In this document: piece after piece, positions 1 to 5,291 of the stretch | Position numbering within the stretch: position 1 is the stretch's first letter | Layout: each line of letters opens with the position of its first letter | Source of the DNA: Candidatus Aminicenantota bacterium | GTDB taxonomy: Bacteria > Acidobacteriota > Aminicenantia > UBA2199 | DNA length: 5,463 bases | Direction: 5' to 3' | Assembly: GCA_020355945.1 (NCBI GenBank) | Contig: CP070627.1 | Location: 2,085,563 to 2,091,025 of the forward strand | Translations under genes and position numbers: made by a program | The notes under the pieces: generated by a model | What the model saw: the letters and a program-made list of their open reading frames with translations, nothing else | Told to the model about the DNA's origin: nothing | Databases searched by the model: none

Positions 1-665
1 GTTATATTGAAGGTACAGAAAAGAATATCTTGTTTGATACAGGTACAAAAAGTGATCTGTTTATCCGCAACTTCAAAGAATTAGATATTGATCACCACAA
101 AGTGGATATGGTGGTTATATCTCATGAACATGGTGATCATACCGGTGGATTATTCGCTTTCCTGGAGATGAATCATAATCTTTCTGTGATTATGCCCTAC
201 TCATTTTCTTACAATTTTGTGAGAAGAGTGGAATCTTATGGTGCAAGGGCTTTAGCAGTTAAAAATCCAGTTGAAATTTGTAAGGATGTCTATCTCAGCG
301 GTGAATTGGATGCCAGGATGATCAATGAACAGTTGCTGGCAATCAATACTAAGAAAGGATTGATCGTCATTGGGGGTTGTTCTCATCCAGGTATTATTAA
401 CATAATTAAGAATTTTCAAGAAACTTTGAACAGGGATATTTATCTGGTTTTTGGTGGATTCCATTTAATGAATAAAACTGAACAGGAAGTAAATAAAATA
501 ATAAATCAAATGAAGAAATTGGGTGTACAGAAATGTGGTGCCTCTCATTGTACGGGTGATCGACAGATTCAAATGTTTAAAGAAGCATTTGGAGATGATT
601 ACATCACAATGGGAGTTGGACGTGTGATTACATTCAATTTAAGGGGCGATGCCTCACGTCTTTAA
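1..665 (+). CDS. MBL-fold metallo-hydrolase, COG1237-like (5' end cut off by window)
   Basis: This is a metallo-beta-lactamase-fold hydrolase, probably cytoplasmic, of the group annotated as 7,8-dihydropterin-6-methyl-4-(beta-D-ribofuranosyl)-aminobenzene-5'-phosphate synthase-like. The frame is open from base 3 and reads YIEGTEKNILFDTG, so a TTG at base 30 is an internal Leu codon and not the start. About 220 residues are visible, and I judge a few dozen N-terminal residues missing compared with the family. Visible metal-site motifs are SHEHGDHTGG (bases 120-149), GGCSHPGI (His at 384), GGFHL (His at 462) and SHCTG (His at 546). The C/H-P-G-I, GGFHL and HCTG motifs are typical of COG1237 and separate it from ordinary lactamase-like or glyoxalase II proteins. 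The frame is intact to TAA at 663-665. The true substrate cannot be read from sequence, and family members in non-methanogens are mostly uncharacterised. The gene is AT-rich compared with its right-hand neighbour. Confidence 0.9.
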   Translation, partial: YIEGTEKNILFDTGTKSDLFIRNFKELDIDHHKVDMVVISHEHGDHTGGLFAFLEMNHNLSVIMPYSFSYNFVRRVESYGARALAVKNPVEICKDVYLSGELDARMINEQLLAINTKKGLIVIGGCSHPGIINIIKNFQETLNRDIYLVFGGFHLMNKTEQEVNKIINQMKKLGVQKCGASHCTGDRQIQMFKEAFGDDYITMGVGRVITFNLRGDASRL

Positions 666-744
666 TTTTCCGCTAGAACCGGCCATGTTGAGTTGGAGAA
701 TATCTACGTTGGCATGGCGAAAGTGGAACTAAACATCCAGGAGG

Positions 745-3165
745 CTATCTTATTTTCTTAGCGATCAGATCTCCCCAGTCCGTATGGATCAATACTTTAA
801 TGACTTTACCCCGGTCATTCTTGATAAAGGTCAAGCCCCGCGCAAGGAATTCTTTAATAAAATATTTGGTTTCAGTCTCAGGGAACAACTCAAACTTTTG
901 CTGTTCACCAATTCTGCCCAATAGGCTATTATTCTCCTTTAGAATCGTTACAACCGCTACCCCCTCAATTTCATACTGCCCCACATAAGCATCATAGATT
1001 TTAGGATCAACTTTTATGGCTTTTGGTTCTTTTATCCTTTTTTCCTGCCGCCAAAAGGTGGGGTATTGGTTGATTGGCTCTGGCGGCCAGGCCATGTTTT
1101 TGGCATCCTGGATATATTTTTTTCCATCTTCCTCCAACATAAAACCCTGCCGGATTAAATCTTTTACAGCTTTGCCGACTTTTTCCACATAAACCTGTTT
1201 TGTCGGGTATCGCGCTTCAATAGAAGGCCTGGGATCATTGGTTTTTTTGCGTTGGGCTTCGGTTATGGCAAAAGGCCAGAAAGAACCTTCAAAGGGAACC
1301 ATAAACTCCGGTGCCCCATATTTTGCCTGACGGGGGTTCCAACCCTGATACGTTCCCAACGGGACCTGGAGCTCAGGTAAACGAATACCGCCAATACTGT
1401 TGCCGTCACTGTCAAAATGAGGTACCAGGGTAATGTGTGGTTCACCCATTTCCGGGGGTACCACTGTAATGATGCCTTCCTGCCAGAATTTGTCACCATA
1501 ATTCACCCGGGGGGGCTGTAAATTTCTCCCGGGATGCCTCATGCCCGGGATTTTCGGGAACTGTTTTTTGTGTTGGCCCGCGGTGATTAATTCATGGCGG
1601 TCAATCCGGGGATAAGAACTGGGAGGGGGTGCCACACCGTCTGTTACCCAGCGGTCCAGGGCCCTTAACAGGGCACGGGAAATGGAATAATGATTGATCA
1701 CATTCAAAGAGTGATCACAAATACCCCGTTCCCGGGTGGGTGAAGCGTAATGACCCGCACCACAGGTGAAATAAATCCGTACCTTTTCATGCACCGGGGC
1801 ATCTTTTTTGCCTAACACATCCGTATGGAGCAGGGATGCGGATCGGGTCCAATATTCGGCTTCATTGTTGGTAACCATGATATATGGTATCTTGCCTAAT
1901 TTTTTGGCCACAGCTAACACATCGCCTTTTTGCCCGGTGAGCGGGTCCTCCTGGGGAGCAAAGTTAAAGGGAAAGAAATCCCCGGGCATGTAATTTAATT
2001 CAAGGTGACAGGGAATATTGGTGTTATATCCGAAGCGATGGTTAAAGCCCCCTTTACCGGCCCCGCCCACATGAATCCTGGCTCCATCGATCACCATTCG
2101 ACCGGCCTCGTCCACATGAAACCCCTGGTAAATCATATGGGTAATAAAACGCCCGGATTGAGATACCCCAAAAATATAAACCTTTTCCGGGTCAGGTTTT
2201 AATTGAGAAACATTTTGGTTGACAGTCAGAGGATTGGGTTGATTGTGCCGGTCAATGGTATTAAAACGAAAGAAGGAGATGGCATCACGGGCCGCGGCCA
2301 ATCCCAGCCCGCCCACCCGGGGATTTTTGGCAACATATATCAATTCATATATTCTTCCCAATTGGAACCCCGGTTCCAGGTAAAGGTAGGTGGGGTCGGG
2401 GACCAACCGGTCGCCTTCCAACCGGGCAAACCGCCATTGGCTTTGGGGGATTAAGGTACGCTTTCCCCGCGGCGTTTCACGAACCGTTAACCGGGCCGTG
2501 CTCCTGTCATCAATATCTGCCGCCGGATACCCGCGGCTGTCCCCCCAGGTAATGGGTTCGCATTTGCTCACTTTATCTATAGGTGTGTCGATTAATACAA
2601 TTTCCGCAGCAATTTCCTGGGTAATCGGTTTACCATCAATGAAGGCAATAGGCAAATCCAACTGCATGCGGTTAAACCCGGGCCGCACATCCCAGTTCCA
2701 TTCCGCCCAAAGCAATGTGTATCCCTCTCTCATTAAGAAGCCATTGCCAGCGTGTGCAGGCTGGGAAGGGTCATTATTACCTAATGCATTGTTCATTGAG
2801 CCCAGTATCACCAGGTTACCGCGGTTGTTGACATCAAAAATCATGCGGTGATTGCCTTTTTGCAAATCCACCGGTTTAAGCAGGATGAATTCCCCGACAA
2901 ATTCTACCCTCCCTTTTTCATTTTTCGGGGCGTATTTCAAATCCACGATGCGGGAATTGGCAGGATTACCGGGGTCAACGCTGTAATGCAGCCGGCCTTT
3001 GATTTTTTCATAAGCACCTACATTTCCAAATTTCATGCCATCGGCAAACACCTGGCGAGAGGTGATTTCGATTTTTGCTACTTCGGCAAAAACCCAATGC
3101 ACCGGCACCAGGAAAAAGAAACATACAAAAAGCAAACCGCCTGTGATTAACCTTCTTTTTTGCAT
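745..3165 (-). CDS. Exported alpha/beta hydrolase (Abhydrolase_10-type) with C-terminal DUF3471-like domain
   Basis: This is an 806-residue predicted secreted or periplasmic serine hydrolase of unknown substrate. Residues 1-27 look like a signal peptide: MQKRR, then a hydrophobic core LLFVCFFFLVPV, then cleavage near VFA-EV. Residues about 28-695 match the family annotated as 'alpha/beta hydrolase domain-containing protein', from VAKIEITSRQVFADG and FGNVGAYEKIKGRLHY to the closing DPRPSIEARYP and YVEKVGKAV stretch. The nucleophile is probably Ser335 in GVSQSGRF (codon at 2161-2163); the last Gly of GxSxG is Ser, as I recall is usual in this family. The acid may be Glu437 in EYW and the base His472 in CGAGHYASP. 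Residues about 720-806 (DAYVGQYEI to the C-terminus) resemble DUF3471, a tail found on beta-lactamase-like and esterase proteins. ATG is favoured by AAGGAGG five bases upstream, directly before the signal peptide. The gene stands alone, convergent with the metallo-hydrolase. An esterase or lactonase is possible but unproven. Confidence 0.9.
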   Translation of the reverse strand: MQKRRLITGGLLFVCFFFLVPVHWVFAEVAKIEITSRQVFADGMKFGNVGAYEKIKGRLHYSVDPGNPANSRIVDLKYAPKNEKGRVEFVGEFILLKPVDLQKGNHRMIFDVNNRGNLVILGSMNNALGNNDPSQPAHAGNGFLMREGYTLLWAEWNWDVRPGFNRMQLDLPIAFIDGKPITQEIAAEIVLIDTPIDKVSKCEPITWGDSRGYPAADIDDRSTARLTVRETPRGKRTLIPQSQWRFARLEGDRLVPDPTYLYLEPGFQLGRIYELIYVAKNPRVGGLGLAAARDAISFFRFNTIDRHNQPNPLTVNQNVSQLKPDPEKVYIFGVSQSGRFITHMIYQGFHVDEAGRMVIDGARIHVGGAGKGGFNHRFGYNTNIPCHLELNYMPGDFFPFNFAPQEDPLTGQKGDVLAVAKKLGKIPYIMVTNNEAEYWTRSASLLHTDVLGKKDAPVHEKVRIYFTCGAGHYASPTRERGICDHSLNVINHYSISRALLRALDRWVTDGVAPPPSSYPRIDRHELITAGQHKKQFPKIPGMRHPGRNLQPPRVNYGDKFWQEGIITVVPPEMGEPHITLVPHFDSDGNSIGGIRLPELQVPLGTYQGWNPRQAKYGAPEFMVPFEGSFWPFAITEAQRKKTNDPRPSIEARYPTKQVYVEKVGKAVKDLIRQGFMLEEDGKKYIQDAKNMAWPPEPINQYPTFWRQEKRIKEPKAIKVDPKIYDAYVGQYEIEGVAVVTILKENNSLLGRIGEQQKFELFPETETKYFIKEFLARGLTFIKNDRGKVIKVLIHTDWGDLIAKKIR
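748..1008 (-). other. DUF3471-like C-terminal domain of the alpha/beta hydrolase
   Basis: This segment encodes residues 720-806, after the usual end of the Abhydrolase_10-type region. It starts with YDAYVGQYEIEGVAVVTI and has the small beta-rich pattern known from DUF3471: a Y-x-G-x-Y opening, a conserved hydrophobic-Pro step (FELFPETETKYF), and a final F-x-x-D-x-x-G-K-V stretch ending in basic AKKIR. In other proteins this domain follows a serine hydrolase or beta-lactamase-like domain and may help substrate handling or wall association. Its role here is inferred. The assignment rests on remembered family pattern, not a profile search. Confidence 0.6.
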
Positions 3166-3170
3166 CAGTT

Positions 3171-3177
3171 CCTCCTT
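3171..3177 (-). promoter_or_regulatory. Strong Shine-Dalgarno site of the alpha/beta hydrolase
   Basis: On the minus strand the sequence reads AAGGAGG, then AACTG, then ATG. This near-perfect anti-16S match, five bases before the start, fixes the start at 3165 and indicates efficient initiation. An A-rich run sits immediately upstream, which usually keeps the site unstructured. Confidence 0.85.
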
Positions 3178-3190
3178 TTTTTTAATTTAA

Positions 3191-3226
3191 CCGCGAAGAT
3201 ACGCGAAGATATTCCTCGCGACGCGG
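3191..3226 (-). repeat. 10-bp perfect tandem repeat with nested dyads in the hydrolase leader
   Basis: CGCGAAGATA occurs twice head to tail (3192-3201 and 3202-3211). The second copy pairs CGCGA (3202-3206) with TCGCG (3216-3220), and an outer CCGCG (3191-3195) can pair with CGCGG (3222-3226). The block lies 14 bases upstream of the Shine-Dalgarno site, so in the hydrolase mRNA it would form a leader hairpin if transcription starts further upstream. The AACCGCGAAGA-type wording resembles short dispersed intergenic repeats I recall from other environmental genomes. That link is from memory only. Confidence 0.6.
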
Positions 3227-3262
3227 GATTTTCAAAGTAGGTTATACGTAATACCCCGTACG

Positions 3263-3295
3263 ATTGTTTCCTGGCCCGGAAAAGCCGGAAACAAT
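3263..3295. repeat. Hairpin: 12-bp stem with one bulge
   Basis: The left arm ATTGTTTCC-T-GGC (3263-3275) pairs with the right arm GCC-GGAAACAAT (3284-3295), leaving one bulged base and an 8-base loop. No T-run follows on either strand, so it is not a classical intrinsic terminator. It lies 98 bases upstream of the hydrolase start and could be part of that leader or a relic of a dispersed palindromic repeat. The 9-mer GGAAACAAT of its right arm recurs at 3676-3684 in the same intergenic region. Confidence 0.6.
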
Positions 3296-3323
3296 TTGCC
3301 AGAAAATAGCAAGATTTCATGAC

Positions 3324-3352
3324 TTAATAATTAATGATATACTTTTTGACAA
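3324..3352 (-). promoter_or_regulatory. Possible promoter of the alpha/beta hydrolase
   Basis: On the minus strand TTGTCA (3352-3347) and TATTAA (3329-3324) are separated by 17 bases, giving partial matches to sigma70 -35 and -10 boxes. If used, the transcript would have a leader of roughly 150 bases containing the 3263-3295 hairpin and the tandem repeat. A weaker alternative nearer the gene is TTGAAA (3235-3230) with TATCTT (3211-3206) at 18 bases. The region is AT-rich, so chance matches are likely. Confidence 0.25.
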
Positions 3353-3368
3353 TTACACTTTTGTTACC

Positions 3369-3747
3369 TGACTGTCCCCATAAATTACCGCTTAGATAAA
3401 TTGACTCATTTTTGTCCAGAAATAAAATAACTGCCCCCATATTCCTTCCCGACCCATTGACTATAGAATAGGAGTTTTCAACGTACTATCGTTCTGTGTA
3501 ATCGAGGCCAAATCTATTAAAGTATTTGAGAAATAGCTTACTATTGGGTTTCATTCTCTGAAACAAAGGAAGTGGAGGTGTAAGTTTCAGAAAACGATGC
3601 AGAGCAACAATTGTATATAGAAATTTCTTCAATACTTAGGGCGCTACTGCAGTCGACAAAACTAACCCTTCCATTGGAAACAATAGGAAAAGGTGCATGT
3701 TCAAGAAAACTCCTTAGAAAGGGATAGAAAAGGGAAAGGGACAGTCA
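3369..3747. other. Segment bounded by 10-bp inverted repeats, possible decayed insertion
   Basis: TGACTGTCCC at 3369-3378 and its exact reverse complement GGGACAGTCA at 3738-3747 bound about 380 bases with no intact gene. The arrangement resembles the ends of a small non-autonomous element or insertion-sequence remnant. No flanking target-site duplication is visible, and the repeat does not extend past 10 bp. Inside, on the minus strand, a 20-codon frame (3636-3698) and a 49-codon open stretch (3486-3635) lie in the same frame, split only by a TAA. I recognise no transposase motif in either. Confidence 0.3.
3486..3698 (-). pseudogene. Possible decayed small ORF, no recognised family
   Basis: An ATG at 3698 follows AAGGAG (3715-3710) by 11 bases and opens MHLFLLFPMEGLVLSTAVAP, which ends at TAA (3638-3636). 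The same frame continues without a stop for 49 codons, starting VLKKFLYTIVALHRFLKL and ending GLDYTER, to TAG at 3488-3486. Together this gives about 70 codons interrupted by one stop, consistent with a broken short gene or with chance openness in AT-rich DNA. The basic, aromatic-rich second part (KKFLYTIVALHRFLKL, LFLKYFNRFGLDY) could pass for a transposase fragment, but I cannot place it in a family. Confidence 0.15.
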
Positions 3748-3766
3748 AATAAAGCTGGGGTATGAT

Positions 3767-5119
3767 TCAGATGAATTGATCAAGTATTTCTTGAAGGCGG
3801 TGAACCAGGTAGAAAGGAAGAGATATAAATTTGTATGTTGACCCATCGGGACGTTCGATGTCCTGGATGAGTAAGTTACCTGAATGGAATCTTAATGCCG
3901 CCGGGGTGCGGCTCTGGTTCATAAAAAGACGCATGGATTTTAAATGGCCGGTCTTACCGGATTTTACCTCTATCGGGATTATCCTGGATTTCCATTGAGT
4001 CAAGAAATCGATTTCCGCCAGTGAATTTTTACTATCCCTGAACCAATAGGAAAAATCATACAGCCTGGCATGCGACAAGGTTTGCAAAGTCTGCCCCACG
4101 ATTTGTTCGGCAATTTGACCCTGGAAAACAATATTAAGGTCACTGGTGATAAATAAATCTTCCCGAACCCCAAGAGAATAATTTACCAGGCCAGAGTCAA
4201 GAAAAATTATTTTGGGAGATTTTTTTTGATTCTCAATAATGGGAGCCCTGATTGAATTGGATGAGTAAACACGTTTGACTATCATTGCTTTCTCAATCAC
4301 ATCAAAGGCATCTTTCATCTCCCTGCTTCTAAACCCTGATTCACCGAAATTTTCATATTTTATTGTTTTGCCGGCGAATTTGGGGCTGTGCTCGATAACA
4401 TGCTGTAAATACGGAACTTTCGCCTTTGATGCGTATTTGTATACATCATCTTTAAAACCGGTCAGTATCGATTCATAAATAGGGTTCAGGTCGATGAAGG
4501 AACGACTTTCAATATACTCTGCCACAGCTTCAGGCATTCCTCCCACAATTACATATTCATAATATTTTTTGAGCAGTACGCTGTGGATTTCTTCGGGAAC
4601 CCTTGATTTGTAATCAAGGTTTTTTATATATTCAAGGGTCTCCGTATCCCCTATTGCTTCCAGGAATTCGTAAAAAGTGACCGGATACATGTAGCAATAC
4701 TCAACCCTGGCCACAGGGAAGGAAAATCCTTCCTTTTTTATCTTAACTTCAAGTAAGGAACCGGCAGCCATCACATGGAGTTGGGGTAATTCCTCATAAA
4801 AGTACCTCATTTGGGTCATGGCTATTTGAGAATTCTGGATTTCATCGATAAACAGCAGTGTGGAACCGGGAATGATTTTCTTTCCTGTTCTTAATTGAAT
4901 CAGTTGAACCAGTTCGGAGATTGGCATCAGCCGTTGAAACATCGATGAAAATTCATCTTTTTCAAGGTTCAGTACGATGACATCTTTGAAATTCTTTTGC
5001 CCGAATAAAGTGATGGCAACGGTCTTTCCAACTTGCCTTGCACCTCTTATCACCAGTGGTTTTCGCCTTCTTTTGCGATACCACCGATCAAAAAATTTTA
5101 AAATATCTCTATTAAACAT
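3767..5119 (-). CDS. AAA-family ATPase with DUF4143 domain (COG1373-like)
   Basis: This intact 450-residue protein belongs to the widespread ATP-binding protein family with an AAA_14-type N-terminal domain and a C-terminal DUF4143 domain. Visible motifs are Walker A GARQVGKT (residues 26-33), Walker B LLFIDEIQ (88-95) and a sensor-like AAGSLLEV (118-125). VGGMPEAV (192-199), FLDSGLVNYSLG (306-317) and the tail EIDFLTQ...PIEVKSG (369-388) follow. Asp371, Glu384 and Lys386 in that tail give a PD-(D/E)XK nuclease-like arrangement typical of DUF4143. It is cytosolic, with no signal peptide. The cellular role of the family is poorly known; links to mobile DNA or defence are often suggested but not shown here. 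The ATG fits family N-termini (FNRDILKFFDRWYRKRRRKPLVIRG), with an in-frame TGA 13-15 bases upstream. No Shine-Dalgarno site precedes it, and the predicted promoter abuts the start codon. It is transcribed alone. Confidence 0.93.
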   Translation of the reverse strand: MFNRDILKFFDRWYRKRRRKPLVIRGARQVGKTVAITLFGQKNFKDVIVLNLEKDEFSSMFQRLMPISELVQLIQLRTGKKIIPGSTLLFIDEIQNSQIAMTQMRYFYEELPQLHVMAAGSLLEVKIKKEGFSFPVARVEYCYMYPVTFYEFLEAIGDTETLEYIKNLDYKSRVPEEIHSVLLKKYYEYVIVGGMPEAVAEYIESRSFIDLNPIYESILTGFKDDVYKYASKAKVPYLQHVIEHSPKFAGKTIKYENFGESGFRSREMKDAFDVIEKAMIVKRVYSSNSIRAPIIENQKKSPKIIFLDSGLVNYSLGVREDLFITSDLNIVFQGQIAEQIVGQTLQTLSHARLYDFSYWFRDSKNSLAEIDFLTQWKSRIIPIEVKSGKTGHLKSMRLFMNQSRTPAALRFHSGNLLIQDIERPDGSTYKFISLPFYLVHRLQEILDQFI

Positions 5120-5125
5120 AGAAAA

Positions 5126-5154
5126 ATTGTATCATTTCCAAAGATATTTTTCAA
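5126..5154 (-). promoter_or_regulatory. Predicted extended -10 promoter giving a leaderless ATPase mRNA
   Basis: On the minus strand a -35 TTGAAA (5154-5149) is separated by exactly 17 bases from a -10 TACAAT (5131-5126), which is preceded by TG one base upstream (extended -10, TGATACAAT). Each box matches five of six consensus bases. Only six bases (TTTTCT) separate the -10 from the ATG at 5119, so the expected transcription start is at or next to the A of ATG. The lack of any Shine-Dalgarno sequence agrees with a leaderless message. The -10 is built partly from the repeat motif TTTGGAAATGATAC. Confidence 0.6.
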
Positions 5155-5208
5155 ATTTTTTGTATCATTTCCAAACAAATTTTTGAAAATTTTCGTATCA
5201 TTTCCAAA
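5129..5208 (-). repeat. Three phased copies of a 14-bp motif, period 33 bp, upstream of the ATPase
   Basis: GTATCATTTCCAAA (minus strand TTTGGAAATGATAC) occurs without mismatch at 5129-5142, 5162-5175 and 5195-5208, each start 33 bases from the next. The spacers are AT-rich with A/T tracts and are also partly conserved: the first two 33-base units differ at five positions. Thirty-three bases is close to three helical turns, so bound proteins would sit on one DNA face. The gene-proximal copy overlaps the predicted -10. This is most simply an operator array for a repressor or for self-regulation. With three copies and related spacers it is not a CRISPR array. Confidence 0.85.
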
Positions 5209-5220
5209 CTTTCTATAACA

Positions 5221-5241
5221 GGAAACAGGGAAACGGGAAAC
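5221..5241 (+). repeat. GGGAAAC mini tandem repeat
   Basis: GGAAACA, GGGAAAC and GGGAAAC lie head to tail just beyond the phased repeats. This is a short 7-8 bp tandem array of unknown role, possibly slippage-derived or part of a dispersed intergenic repeat. GGAAACA also occurs at 3287-3293 and 3676-3682. Confidence 0.5.
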
Positions 5242-5291
5242 TGGACAGGCAAAAACGACGGTGATGGGGATATTTTTTACCTTTCAGGCTG

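Larger units (their letters stand above)
3166..3766. other. 601-bp gene-free stretch between hydrolase and ATPase
   Basis: No convincing protein or RNA gene is visible here. The hydrolase-proximal part holds its ribosome site, a 10-bp tandem repeat, a hairpin and a weak promoter candidate. The ATPase-proximal part is the inverted-repeat-bounded segment 3369-3747. No intrinsic terminator for the ATPase is visible just after its stop, so where its transcript ends is unclear. Confidence 0.7.

Noticed and set aside
30..32. TTG as the start codon of the metallo-hydrolase
   Set aside because: The frame is open upstream to the window edge and reads YIEGTEKNI before it, matching the family's conserved strand leading to FDTG. 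The TTG is an internal Leu codon.
682..718. GCCATG / CATGGC inverted repeat between the convergent genes as a shared terminator
   Set aside because: Only 6 bp with a 25-base loop and no T-run on either strand; too weak to call.
2390..2851. 153-codon plus-strand frame opposite the hydrolase
   Set aside because: It lies wholly antisense to a well-supported gene and its product (many Ser, Arg and Pro, no motif) looks like a shadow of GC-rich codons.
3346..3351. Perfect TTGACA on the plus strand as a promoter
   Set aside because: No acceptable -10 box lies 16-18 bases downstream, and no plus-strand gene follows.
5129..5208. Phased repeats as a CRISPR array
   Set aside because: Only three 14-bp repeats, and the AT-rich spacers resemble each other; no cas genes.
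5097..5208. Minus-strand frame through the 33-bp repeats encoding a repeated FGNDT peptide
   Set aside because: It is open only because 33 is a multiple of three. No start codon or ribosome site is evident, and it runs into the ATPase start in another frame.
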